From Arthrobacter sp. D5-1 (GTDB lineage Bacteria > Actinomycetota > Actinomycetes > Actinomycetales > Micrococcaceae): a stretch of DNA of 64,000 bases. Within the stretch, counting starts at the first letter, position 1. Every line of letters begins with the position of its first letter. The stretch is taken from assembly GCF_017357425.1 (NCBI RefSeq), contig NZ_CP014571.1, forward strand, positions 2,914,001 to 2,978,000. The letters run 5' to 3'. Under the pieces are notes generated by a model. It was given only the letters and a program-made list of their open reading frames with translations, was not told the DNA's origin and made no database searches. The translations under genes were made by a program, and so were the position numbers. Shown here in pieces: positions 35,960 to 44,410 of the stretch.

Positions 35960-36585
35960 TGTCCCGCGCCCTGATCATCGTCGATGTCCAGAACGACTTC
36001 TGCGAGGGCGGCACGCTGGCCGTCGAAGGCGGTGCCGCCGTCGCCGGAGCCATCACCGAATACGTGGACGCCAACCAGCAGCACTTCGACCACATCGTGG
36101 CCACCCAGGATTGGCATATTGAACCGGGCGACCACTTCTCCGATGACCCCGACATGGTGGAGTCCTGGCCTCCGCACTGCCGTGCCCGGACCAAAGGTGC
36201 GGAGCTTCACGAAGACCTGGACCCCGAGTACATCCAGGCCTATTTCCGCAAAGGGCAATACACGGCGGCCTACTCCGGCTTTGAAGGTGTCCTCGCCCCC
36301 GAAGACGACGTTCCTACCGGAGACCTGAAAGCCGGGGCGGCCGTTGCCGAAGTCCTCGACGAGGATGCCATCGGCCTCGATGACTGGCTGCAAAGCCACG
36401 ACGTCGAAGACGTGGTGGTGGTGGGCCTCGCCACCGACTACTGCGTCAAGTCAACAGCGCTCGATGCTGTGCAGGCCGGCTACAACACCACCGTCATCGC
36501 CGGGCTTACCGCCGGAATAGCCGACGACCTCACCGAGGCGCTGGACGAAATGGAAGCAGCCGGCGTCGACGTCGAACGTGACTGA
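35959..36585 (+). CDS. pncA: Nicotinamidase (isochorismatase-fold)
   Basis: A 208-residue hydrolase converting nicotinamide to nicotinate, the substrate of the enzyme encoded just upstream. The triad is Asp9 (IIVDVQNDF), Lys98 (YFRKGQY) and Cys162 (LATDYCVKST). The metal site has Asp51 and His53 (TQDWH) and His73 (WPPHC). The order and context make nicotinamidase far more likely than another isochorismatase-fold enzyme. Confidence 0.95.
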   Translation: MSRALIIVDVQNDFCEGGTLAVEGGAAVAGAITEYVDANQQHFDHIVATQDWHIEPGDHFSDDPDMVESWPPHCRARTKGAELHEDLDPEYIQAYFRKGQYTAAYSGFEGVLAPEDDVPTGDLKAGAAVAEVLDEDAIGLDDWLQSHDVEDVVVVGLATDYCVKSTALDAVQAGYNTTVIAGLTAGIADDLTEALDEMEAAGVDVERD

Positions 36586-36610
36586 AACTGACCTCACAGC
36601 GTGACAGCAG

Positions 36611-36651
36611 AAAGCCAGGGGGCGCCGCAACCGCGGCGCCCCCTGGCTTTT
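36611..36651. terminator. Bidirectional terminator between pncA and the helicase gene
   Basis: A perfect 18-bp stem (36611-36628 with 36633-36650) around AACC begins with AAA and ends in TTTT, between convergent genes. Confidence 0.85.
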
Positions 36652-36669
36652 CTGCAGATGAAGGTCCGC

Positions 36670-38445
36670 CTATTTCCTGCCGATGAACCAATCCTGGAGC
36701 TTGCGCAGGCGGGCCTGCAACTGCTCCTCATTGGCCTGCGCCACCGCCGGGCCACCACACACCTCACGAAGTTTGGTGTGCACTACTCCGTGCGGGGTCC
36801 CGGTACGGGCAGCCCACGCAGCGACGTTCTTGGCCAACTCGTTCCGGAGATCCATGAGCATCCGGTGGTCAGGCACAGCGGGTGCAGCCGCAGCCGCCAG
36901 CGGTGACTGGCGTTTCTTACGCGACTGCTGATCGTGCTGGCGTTGACGCAGAAGTGTTCCCACTTGCTCGGCGTCGAGGAGCCCGGGAATACCCAGGAAG
37001 TCCAATTCATCATCGGAACCGATATCCGCTCCCGTGCCGAACTCGCCGCCATCGAAGAGGACGCGGTCAAACGACGCCTGGGAGTCCAGTGCTTCGAACT
37101 TGCCCTTGGTGAGCTCGTCTGATGCTTTGTCCTCACGGTTGGCCTCGGCCATGAGGTTCTCTTCGGGATTGAAGAGACCGTCCTCGTCCTTCTCCGGGCG
37201 GTCCAAAGCGTGATCACGCTCCGCCTCCATGGTGTTGGCGAGGATCATCAGCGGCGGCACGGACGGAAGGAAGACCGACGCCGTCTCGCCCCTCTTGCGG
37301 GCACGCACAAAACGTCCCACGGCCTGCGCGAAGAACAACGGCGTGGAGGTGGAGGTGGCGTAGACGCCGACCGACAGGCGCGGGACGTCAACGCCTTCGG
37401 ACACCATGCGGACGGCCACCATCCAGCGCTGTTCTCCTGCGGAGAATTCCTCGATCTTGCTGGAGGCTTTGGAGTCATCCGAGAGAATCACCGTGGGCGA
37501 CTGACCCGTGATTTTCTTGAGTTGGCCCGCGTAGGCGCGTGCGTCGTCGTGGTCCGTCGCGATGACCAGGCCGCCGGCGTCCGGCACCGTCCGCCTGACT
37601 TCGCTGAGGCGTTTGTCAGCAGCAGCCAGGACGGCGGGGATCCATTCACCGGTAGGGTTCAACGCCGTGCGCCATGCCTGCGACGTGATGTCCTTGGTGA
37701 CCGCCGCTTCACCCAGCGAGGCCGCCATTTCGTCGCCGGCACTGGTGCGCCACCGCATCTGGCCCGAGTAGGCCATGAAGAGCACGGGGCGGACCACGTG
37801 GTCCCGCAGGGCATTGCCGTAGCCGTAGGTGTAATCGGCCTTGGAACGCCGGATGCCGTCCCTGTCCTCAGCGTATTCAACAAACGGAATGGGTGAGGTA
37901 TCCGAGCGGAACGGAGTACCTGTCAGTGACAGGCGCCTTGCGGCCGGATCAAATGCCTCACGGAGGCCGTCGCCCCAAGAGAGCGCTTCACCGCCGTGGT
38001 GGATTTCGTCCAGGATCACCAACGTGCGCGCCGCTTCAGTCTTGGCCCGGTGCAGCATGGGCTTGCTCGCCACTTGCGCGTACGTGACGGCCACGCCAAC
38101 GAAACCGCGACCGTGCTGGCCGTCGGAGTTCTTGAAGTTGGGATCGATCGCAATGCCCACCTTGGCGGCGGCATCAGCCCACTGCCGCTTCAAATGGTCC
38201 GTCGGGGCAACGATCGTGATCCGGTTGACCACGCCGCTGTCCAGCAGTGTGGTGGCAATGCGCAACGCGAAGGTGGTCTTACCGGCACCGGGCGTCGCCA
38301 CGGCGAGGAAGTCCTTGGGGTTCCGGGTCATGTAGAGGTCAAGGGCCTCCTGCTGCCAGGCACGGAGCTTGGGCGCAGTTCCCCAGGCGGCCCGTTCCGG
38401 GTACGCCGGAGGAAGGGATGGACCGCCGAAAAGTGTTTCTGTCAT
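36670..38445 (-). CDS. DEAH-box (DEIH) superfamily 2 helicase
   Basis: A 591-residue SF2 ATPase. Motif I is ATPGAGKTT (50-58), motif II DEIH (146-149), motif III SLTGTPFR, and motif VI QAVGRFVRARKRG. An N-terminal Q-rich LRAWQQEALDLY precedes motif I, as in type III restriction and RecG-like enzymes. After residue about 420 there is an acidic, family-specific region and a helical C-terminus. The family is conserved in actinobacteria beside DUF3039; its nucleic-acid substrate is unknown, with repair a reasonable guess. Confidence 0.92.
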   Translation of the reverse strand: MTETLFGGPSLPPAYPERAAWGTAPKLRAWQQEALDLYMTRNPKDFLAVATPGAGKTTFALRIATTLLDSGVVNRITIVAPTDHLKRQWADAAAKVGIAIDPNFKNSDGQHGRGFVGVAVTYAQVASKPMLHRAKTEAARTLVILDEIHHGGEALSWGDGLREAFDPAARRLSLTGTPFRSDTSPIPFVEYAEDRDGIRRSKADYTYGYGNALRDHVVRPVLFMAYSGQMRWRTSAGDEMAASLGEAAVTKDITSQAWRTALNPTGEWIPAVLAAADKRLSEVRRTVPDAGGLVIATDHDDARAYAGQLKKITGQSPTVILSDDSKASSKIEEFSAGEQRWMVAVRMVSEGVDVPRLSVGVYATSTSTPLFFAQAVGRFVRARKRGETASVFLPSVPPLMILANTMEAERDHALDRPEKDEDGLFNPEENLMAEANREDKASDELTKGKFEALDSQASFDRVLFDGGEFGTGADIGSDDELDFLGIPGLLDAEQVGTLLRQRQHDQQSRKKRQSPLAAAAAPAVPDHRMLMDLRNELAKNVAAWAARTGTPHGVVHTKLREVCGGPAVAQANEEQLQARLRKLQDWFIGRK

Positions 38446-38480
38446 GCTGGCTCCCCCGGCCTGATGGCAAAGACCATTAC

Positions 38481-38510
38481 CTCCAGCCCGGCGGGAACGC
38501 CGGGCTGGAG
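38481..38510. other. Hairpin between the DUF3039 and helicase genes
   Basis: A perfect 13-bp stem (38481-38493 with 38498-38510) with a GGAA loop lies between two minus-strand genes 110 nt apart. No T run follows, so partial termination or RNA processing are both possible. Confidence 0.6.
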
Positions 38511-38554
38511 GACACAGTAACGATCAGAAGGGACCTGTGTTCGCTTCCCACCCA

Positions 38555-38893
38555 CTACTTGGAGTTGCCCGGGCCGCCGTTTTTTCCACCGTCGTTGCCG
38601 GGGCGGAGACCTTCATAGATTTCCTTGCACTCCGGGCAGACCGGGAACTTCTGGGGGTCCCGTCCGGGCGTCCAAACCTTGCCGCACAAGGCAATGACCG
38701 GCTCGCCGGTCAACGCCGACTCCATGATCTTTTCCTTGCGGACATAGTGGGAAAAACGCTCGCGGTCGCCGGGTTCCACTTCCTGGCGCGTTTCCTCGCG
38801 CTCAATGGTGGCAGTGGACGTTCCGGCTCCGGAAAGCTCGCGCATGGGGTCGTTTTCGAATGGATCCGGAGGAAGCGTAGTCATGCCAAACAT
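38555..38893 (-). CDS. DUF3039 zinc-ribbon-like protein
   Basis: A protein of about 112 residues. A disordered N-terminus (FENDPMRELSGAG) is followed by the conserved RFSHYVRKEKIMESALTG and a cysteine-rich part with ALCGKVW and VCPECKEIYE, which looks like a metal-binding knuckle. The function is unknown. An ATG at 38884 in the same frame is an alternative start. It precedes the helicase gene in the same direction, a conserved actinobacterial neighbourhood. Confidence 0.85.
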   Translation of the reverse strand: MFGMTTLPPDPFENDPMRELSGAGTSTATIEREETRQEVEPGDRERFSHYVRKEKIMESALTGEPVIALCGKVWTPGRDPQKFPVCPECKEIYEGLRPGNDGGKNGGPGNSK

Positions 38894-38901
38894 CTTACCG
38901 T

Positions 38902-39684
38902 CTAGATCCCCTGCCACTCCGGCTTGTTGTCGTACGTGTGCCGATAGTAATCAGCCAACTTCAACGATGACGCGGCAGCCTCATCCACCAGGATTGTTGC
39001 GTGGGGGTGCATCTGGAGGATGGACGCGGCACAAATCGCGGCCACGGGTCCTTCCACGAAATCACGCACCGCCTGTGCCTTTTGGGCACCGGTTGCGACC
39101 AGCACCACATGCCGGGCATCCATAATGGTCCCCAGCCCCTGGGTCACTACGTGGTGGGGAACATCGTCGATGCTGTCGAAGAAGCGGGCGTTGTCCTTCC
39201 GGGTCTGCTCAATCAGTGTTTTGATCCGGGTCCGGGAGGCCAAGGATGATCCCGGCTCGTTGAAACCGATGTGACCGTCGGTGCCAACGCCCAGGATCTG
39301 GAGGTCCACACCCCCAACGGCCTTGATGGCATCCTCGTAGTCCTGGCAGGCTGCCTCCAGATCTTTGGCGGCACCGTCCGGACCGTGCACGTTCTCCGGC
39401 TTGATGTTCACCCGGTTGGTGAATTCGCGCCGGATCACCTCGCGATAGGACTCGGGGTGTCCGGCCTCGAGGCCAACATACTCGTCCAACGCGAACCCGT
39501 GAGCCTGGCTGAAGTCCAGCCCTCCGGCATCGTAGCGGCGCGCGAGTTCGTCATAGACAGGCAGCGGTGAGGACCCAGTAGCCAGGCCCAGCACAGCATT
39601 CGGCTTACGACGGACCAATGCTTCAATGGCATCGGCTGCAAGCGCACCGATCTGCTTGGTGCCAGGGAGAATGACAACTTCCAT
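38902..39684 (-). CDS. nagB: Glucosamine-6-phosphate deaminase
   Basis: A 260-residue isomerase/deaminase converting GlcN-6-P to fructose-6-P and ammonia. LGLATGSSPLPVYDEL binds phosphate, FALDEYVGL holds the catalytic aspartate, and ILGVGTDGHIGFNEPGSS is the signature with its histidine. ATG 39684 is used over GTG 39690 because AAAGG is better spaced. nagA lies 10 kb away rather than alongside. No DasR/NagR-like site was recognised upstream. Confidence 0.96.
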   Translation of the reverse strand: MEVVILPGTKQIGALAADAIEALVRRKPNAVLGLATGSSPLPVYDELARRYDAGGLDFSQAHGFALDEYVGLEAGHPESYREVIRREFTNRVNIKPENVHGPDGAAKDLEAACQDYEDAIKAVGGVDLQILGVGTDGHIGFNEPGSSLASRTRIKTLIEQTRKDNARFFDSIDDVPHHVVTQGLGTIMDARHVVLVATGAQKAQAVRDFVEGPVAAICAASILQMHPHATILVDEAAASSLKLADYYRHTYDNKPEWQGI

Positions 39685-39737
39685 CGTCACGGCCTTTCTT
39701 GGTAACGGACTTTGAGCTATCTGACAGAGACGTTATC

Positions 39738-39760
39738 CCATGTCCCATCTATGGGCATGG
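39738..39760. other. Short dyad upstream of nagB
   Basis: CCATG-T-CCCAT pairs with ATGGG-CATGG around CT, with one bulged T. It lies between the end of the ABC membrane gene and nagB and may be a terminator or an operator. Confidence 0.3.
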
Positions 39761-39771
39761 TTGTTACGCGG

Positions 39772-41343
39772 CTAACGGTTCACACTGAGCTGCGCGAACA
39801 TTTCCGGACCCCGCGCGTCCAACCATTTTCCACCGAGGCGGATGCCCACGATGAAAAGGATGACACCCAGAACAGGACCTGCCACCAAATTGATCCAGCC
39901 AGCCTCCGGCCCGCCGGTGAAAGCCTGGACTGCCACCAGCGCAAGTTCCGGAACCAGCAGGAGGGCCAGAAGGCCCATCCCCACCGCTTGGACGGCCAAA
40001 GTCTGGGCAACGTTTCCCGGCGGCTTCTTGAACGGGCTGTCGCCCGGCAAGGGAACGGCAATGTTGTAGCGGGCCGAAATGACTGAAGAAAGCCCCAGAC
40101 CGGTGAAGAGAGTCCCGAGGGACAATCCCAGGAGGTTGGGCAGCCACTGCCACTCCCCCGTCACGAAGAGCGGCCCCACAGTGAAGAGCAGAACGATCGG
40201 AAGCGATATGGCCAGACAGGCCAAAGCCCGCCCCAGCCTGTCGTCGACTCCCCTGACGCCCGACGCGAGGTGGAGGGCAAAAGCAGTGTTGTCGTAAGAG
40301 ACATCAGCGCAGATGGACCATGCCATAACGAAAGCGGTCAGCGGACCCAGAATCATGAGCAAGCCATAGCTGCCGCTCTGTGCGCCGCCGAAGTAGAACA
40401 ACACAGGAAACATGGGAACAATCACCAGGGAAGCCGCATACCTCGGATCCTTCAACCAGTAGATCAGCGCCCTGGCAGCAACCGCGCCCGCCGGCGTCCC
40501 CGGGAGCAGGCCGAACAAGCCCAGCTTTCCGCCCTTCCTTGCAGTGCCTCCCGAGTATGCCGGCGTCACCAGCGCACGCTTCAGGAGCACATGCCAGCAA
40601 AGGAGGAGCACGGCAATGGTGGCCGCCGCGATCAGGAACTTCAGTCCAGCCGCAGCGGGATTACCAGAGTCGATGTCGCCGCCAAGGGACCAGGCCGCAC
40701 CCAGGGGCGTCCACGACACCGTTCGGGCGAGCACCGGAAGGTAGTCGGCGCTGCCGCGGACACCATCCACCAAGCCCACCATCATGGGGCCCAACAGGAT
40801 TAAGGGGATGAAGACAATGATGCTGCTGACGTCCTTGAAACGCCTCGAAGCCGCCAGGCCGGCTGTCGCCGTCGTGACCACTTTGGACAGCACGATGCAC
40901 GTCAGCGCACCGAGGACGGCCCCCAGCAAGGCGCCGGTGACCGCCGGAACACTGCGCCACCAGGTTCCGACGGTTCCCAGAGCAGCAATCAAGGTAGCCA
41001 GGCCGGGAATGCCGATGAAGCCCGCAAGGGCAAGGCCCGTCAACAGTTGTTTGGAAGGTATGGCGAAGGTGGTGAACCGCGCGGGGTCCAGGGTCATGTC
41101 CGCCGCCGAAGCAACAAGCGGGATGATGGCCCACCCAAGGATTGTCGCCGCTCCACCCAATACCACTACGGTGTGGGCGATCTCCGGATCAGCCAACCGC
41201 AGTGCTATGAGGCCTCCAACCAGGAGGACCAGCAATCCCAACGCATACAGGAGCCCCAGGGCCATGCCCACCAGCTGCCACGGGCTGCGCTTGAACCCAT
41301 TAAGGAGCAGGCGCCACTTGAGGCTTAGAAGGTGCGCAACCAT
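39772..41343 (-). CDS. Large ABC exporter membrane protein
   Basis: A 523-residue integral membrane protein with about twelve helices. LPGTPAGAVAARALIYWLKDPRYAASL between two bundles and SSVISARYNIAVPLPGDSPF near the end are recognisable features of this actinobacterial ABC-2-like group, whose substrate is unknown. ATG 41343 overlaps the ATPase gene by 19 nt; codons further upstream are out-of-frame shadow of that gene. With the ATPase it forms a complete exporter. Confidence 0.82.
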   Translation of the reverse strand: MVAHLLSLKWRLLLNGFKRSPWQLVGMALGLLYALGLLVLLVGGLIALRLADPEIAHTVVVLGGAATILGWAIIPLVASAADMTLDPARFTTFAIPSKQLLTGLALAGFIGIPGLATLIAALGTVGTWWRSVPAVTGALLGAVLGALTCIVLSKVVTTATAGLAASRRFKDVSSIIVFIPLILLGPMMVGLVDGVRGSADYLPVLARTVSWTPLGAAWSLGGDIDSGNPAAAGLKFLIAAATIAVLLLCWHVLLKRALVTPAYSGGTARKGGKLGLFGLLPGTPAGAVAARALIYWLKDPRYAASLVIVPMFPVLFYFGGAQSGSYGLLMILGPLTAFVMAWSICADVSYDNTAFALHLASGVRGVDDRLGRALACLAISLPIVLLFTVGPLFVTGEWQWLPNLLGLSLGTLFTGLGLSSVISARYNIAVPLPGDSPFKKPPGNVAQTLAVQAVGMGLLALLLVPELALVAVQAFTGGPEAGWINLVAGPVLGVILFIVGIRLGGKWLDARGPEMFAQLSVNR

Positions 41344-42218
41344 TCCAGGCCCTCCGTCCGGTGTCCGCCGCCCACCAACTGGACGAAGCGTTCCTCCAAC
41401 GTCGAGCCATCGCGGACCTCGTCCACGGAGCCCGCTGCCAGAACTCGTCCACCAGCCACCACTGCAACGTGGCTGCACATGCGCTGCACGAGGTCCATCA
41501 CATGGCTGGAAACAATAACCGTACCTCCGGAGGCGACGTATCCCTCCAGGATGCCGCGGATGTTGGCAGCCGACACAGGGTCCACCGACTCAAACGGCTC
41601 GTCAAGGACAAGGAGACGCGGTGCATGGATGAGAGCGGAGGCCAAGGCGATCTTCTTGGTCATGCCGGCGGAGTAATCCACCACCAACGAACCGGCGTCG
41701 GCTTCAAGGTCAAGGGCCGCCAGCAACTCAGGAACCCGTGCACCAACAACGTCGCGGTCCATGCCGCGAAGGAGACCGGAATACGTCACCAGTTGCTCGC
41801 CCGTCAGCCTGTCAAAAAGGCGCACACCATCAGGCAGGACCCCCATGAGCTTCTTGGCCTCCAACGGGCGGGCCCATACGTCGACCCCATGGATCAAGGC
41901 TGTGCCAAAATCCGGCCTCAGCAGACCGGTGGCCATGGACAACGTGGTGGTCTTGCCTGCACCGTTGGGACCGACCATCCCGTAAAAGGATCCGGCAGGT
42001 ACTTCCAGGCTGACGCCATCCACGGCGATCTTGTCGCCGAAGCGCTTGGCCAGGCCACGGATGGACAAAGCAGCCCGGGGCGCTGAAGCAGTCGGCGCCC
42101 CGGAGGCCTGGGTTGCGGGGGTCTGTCCAGGGACCTGTGGCGGTGCGGGGAATTGTGGAGTCGGGGCATCCTGAGGTGGAGCGGACGTGGGCGTGGGTTC
42201 ATGGCGTGGTTCCGTCAT
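41325..42218 (-). CDS. ABC transporter ATP-binding protein
   Basis: A 297-residue ATPase. The first 45 residues are Pro/Ala/Thr-rich and probably disordered; the domain follows with Walker A GPNGAGKTT, the variant signature YSAGM in place of LSGGQ, Walker B LLVLDEP and VSSHVMDLV. It belongs to the multidrug/export type of the ABC-2 class. It overlaps the membrane-subunit gene by 19 nt. Confidence 0.9.
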   Translation of the reverse strand: MTEPRHEPTPTSAPPQDAPTPQFPAPPQVPGQTPATQASGAPTASAPRAALSIRGLAKRFGDKIAVDGVSLEVPAGSFYGMVGPNGAGKTTTLSMATGLLRPDFGTALIHGVDVWARPLEAKKLMGVLPDGVRLFDRLTGEQLVTYSGLLRGMDRDVVGARVPELLAALDLEADAGSLVVDYSAGMTKKIALASALIHAPRLLVLDEPFESVDPVSAANIRGILEGYVASGGTVIVSSHVMDLVQRMCSHVAVVAGGRVLAAGSVDEVRDGSTLEERFVQLVGGGHRTEGLEWLRTF

Positions 42219-42259
42219 GTGACCAGCCTAACCTCGTCGCAGCGGAGCCGGATCCGGTT

Positions 42260-43360
42260 CTAGAAGCCGTGGCGGGGGACGGCCCGCTGGTATTGCGGAA
42301 CCCAGGGGATGTCATGGCCGAGTTCGTACGCAGCCCTCAGCCACCAATGGGGATCGCGCAGGGCCGCCCGTGCCATGAACACGCCATCCGCCCTGCCGTT
42401 GGCAACGATGTCCTCGGCCTGTGCAGCACTGGTGAGGAGCCCCACCGCACCAGTGGGGACACCGGCGTCGCGCCTTATCTGTTCGGCGAACCCGGCCTGG
42501 TAGCCAGGCACGGCCCTGATTTTCTGGTGCGCCACAGCGCCGCCGGAAGAGACATCCACGAGGTCGACGCCGCGACCGGCAGCAGCGCGGGCCAGGCGGA
42601 CTGATGCCTCAGCGTCCACTCCCCCGTCAGCCCAATCGGTAGCGGAGATCCTCAACAGGAGCGGCATGGAGTCCGGGATGACGTCGCGGACCGCGTCCAC
42701 CACAGTGAGCATGAGCTTGTTCCGCCCCTCCTCGTTTCCACCCCACCTGTCCGTCCGGGTGTTGATGAGGGGGCTTTGGAACTGGTGCAACAGATATCCG
42801 TGGGCGCCGTGGATCTCCACGGTGTCGAAACCGGCAGCAACGGCCCGTGAGGCCGCGGCGGCAAAGTCGTCCACCACGGCAAGGATGTCCTCTTCGCTCA
42901 TGGCAGCCGGCGCGGCATAGCCGTCAAACGGCTGGGTGGCAGGTCCAACGGTGCCCCACCCGCCGTCGGACGACGGCACGGAACCTGACTGATGAGCGAA
43001 CGGCCAGTACGTCGAAGCCTTGCGCCCTGCATGGGCCAGCTGCGCGCCGATCCGGCACTCCACTGCGCCATGCCGGTGGACAAAATCGACAATGCGTTCC
43101 CAGCCCGCAGCCTGCTCATCGGAGTAAAGTCCGGCGTCCAACGGGCTGATCCTGCCCACAGCGTTCACCGCCGCGGCCTCACTCATGATCAAGGCGGCTC
43201 CACCTGCGGCGAAAGAACCGAGGTGCATCAAATGCCAGTCGTTGGGGACGCCTTCTCCGGTCCCGGGATGACAGCTGTACTGGCACATGGGCGAGACCCA
43301 TCCCCGGTGCGGGATGGTCAGTGAACGCAGCTGCAGCGGGGAAAACAACGCGGAAGGCAC
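42260..43360 (-). CDS. NADH:flavin oxidoreductase, old yellow enzyme (YqjM-like)
   Basis: A 366-residue FMN-dependent ene-reductase that reduces activated C=C bonds or nitro compounds. SPMCQYSC near residue 25 carries the YqjM-type flavin-tuning cysteine, followed by AQLAHAGRK, IHGAHGYLLHQF and SPLINTRTDRWGG. The GTG start shares one base with the stop of the YbbN-like gene (TAGTG), so they are coupled. The physiological substrate is unknown; many homologues act in electrophile or xenobiotic detoxification. Confidence 0.93.
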   Translation of the reverse strand: MPSALFSPLQLRSLTIPHRGWVSPMCQYSCHPGTGEGVPNDWHLMHLGSFAAGGAALIMSEAAAVNAVGRISPLDAGLYSDEQAAGWERIVDFVHRHGAVECRIGAQLAHAGRKASTYWPFAHQSGSVPSSDGGWGTVGPATQPFDGYAAPAAMSEEDILAVVDDFAAAASRAVAAGFDTVEIHGAHGYLLHQFQSPLINTRTDRWGGNEEGRNKLMLTVVDAVRDVIPDSMPLLLRISATDWADGGVDAEASVRLARAAAGRGVDLVDVSSGGAVAHQKIRAVPGYQAGFAEQIRRDAGVPTGAVGLLTSAAQAEDIVANGRADGVFMARAALRDPHWWLRAAYELGHDIPWVPQYQRAVPRHGF

Positions 43361-44373
43361 TAGAAAAGAACCCTCGCGAGTCCCTGACGGGCCTTGGCTA
43401 CCCTCTCGTCCGATGTTCCGACGACCTCGAAAAGCTCGAGGAGCCGTACGCGCGCGGTCTCGCGTTCAGGACCGAAATTCCTGCCGATGAACGTAATGAT
43501 GCGGCTGAAGGCGTCCTCGATGTGTCCCCCGGAAACGTCAAGGTCTGCAACGCCCAACTGGGCGTCCAGGTTGTCCGGTTCCCGGGCGGCAAGGTCACGG
43601 AGGCTCTCTGCCTCCGGAGCGGAAAGGTTCTCCAACCGGGCCATGAGTTCAACCTGGGCAAGTCCGGCTTTGGCGTCAGCGTCGGCTGGCTGTTCAAGGA
43701 GGGCTTGCTTGTAGGACGCAGCTGCTCCGGCGTAGTCACCGGCCTCGATCGCGTCGATGGCGGCCTGGTGCAGGGGCGGGAGGGGCTCAGGCCCGGCGTC
43801 TTCACCCTGGGCTGCGGCGTCCCCGATGCTACCGGTGACCCCGTTGGCGGCAGCTACCTTGAGGAGTTCGTCCACCAGGTCCTTGATCTGCGCGTCAGCG
43901 GCAGGACCTTGGAAAAGAGGAACCGGCTGGCCTTTCACCACGGCCACCGCCGTGGGGACAGCCTGCACCTGGAAAGCCTGGGCCAGCTGCGGGAAGGCGT
44001 CGACGTCGGCCGCGGCAAGAACCAACCGCCCGGCGTAACTCGCCACCACGCGCTCAGCGGAGTCAAGGACTGCGGGTGATTCCGGTGCATAGCGCGACCA
44101 GAGAAGGAAGAGAACAGGAACCTGCGCAGACAGCTGCACCAGATCCTGGAAGTTTGTTTCGGTGGCATCCACGCGAAGGGGTGCCCTGCCGGCGCCACCA
44201 TTGGTTTCATCACCGTTGGGGGTGCCGCCGTCGCGCGCAGCACCGTCCGCGGAAGCGGAGGCTGGCGGCGCGGGAGGTGCGGCCGGGCGGCGCAGTGACG
44301 AGAGGTCAACGGCGCCGCGAAGGTTGAGCTGGCTGGCAGCGGCTGGAGTGGGTCGGTATCCGGGCGAACTCAT
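43360..44373 (-). CDS. YbbN/CnoX-like thioredoxin-fold tetratricopeptide protein lacking CxxC
   Basis: A 337-residue protein. Residues about 1-60 are Pro/Ala-rich, about 65-170 form a thioredoxin-like domain (TNFQDLVQLSAQVPVLFLLW, ADVDAFPQLAQAFQVQAVPT), and about 200-337 are tetratricopeptide repeats (AIDAIEAGDYAGAAASYKQAL). The usual active-site CxxC is replaced by SRYA, so it cannot do thiol exchange there. E. coli CnoX is a chaperedoxin holdase; a holdase role is reasonable here. A GTG at 44382 is an alternative start. Confidence 0.88.
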   Translation of the reverse strand: MSSPGYRPTPAAASQLNLRGAVDLSSLRRPAAPPAPPASASADGAARDGGTPNGDETNGGAGRAPLRVDATETNFQDLVQLSAQVPVLFLLWSRYAPESPAVLDSAERVVASYAGRLVLAAADVDAFPQLAQAFQVQAVPTAVAVVKGQPVPLFQGPAADAQIKDLVDELLKVAAANGVTGSIGDAAAQGEDAGPEPLPPLHQAAIDAIEAGDYAGAAASYKQALLEQPADADAKAGLAQVELMARLENLSAPEAESLRDLAAREPDNLDAQLGVADLDVSGGHIEDAFSRIITFIGRNFGPERETARVRLLELFEVVGTSDERVAKARQGLARVLF

Positions 44374-44410
44374 ACCATCCACTCTAGCCGCTGCCCTGCA
44401 GCGGAATTGC

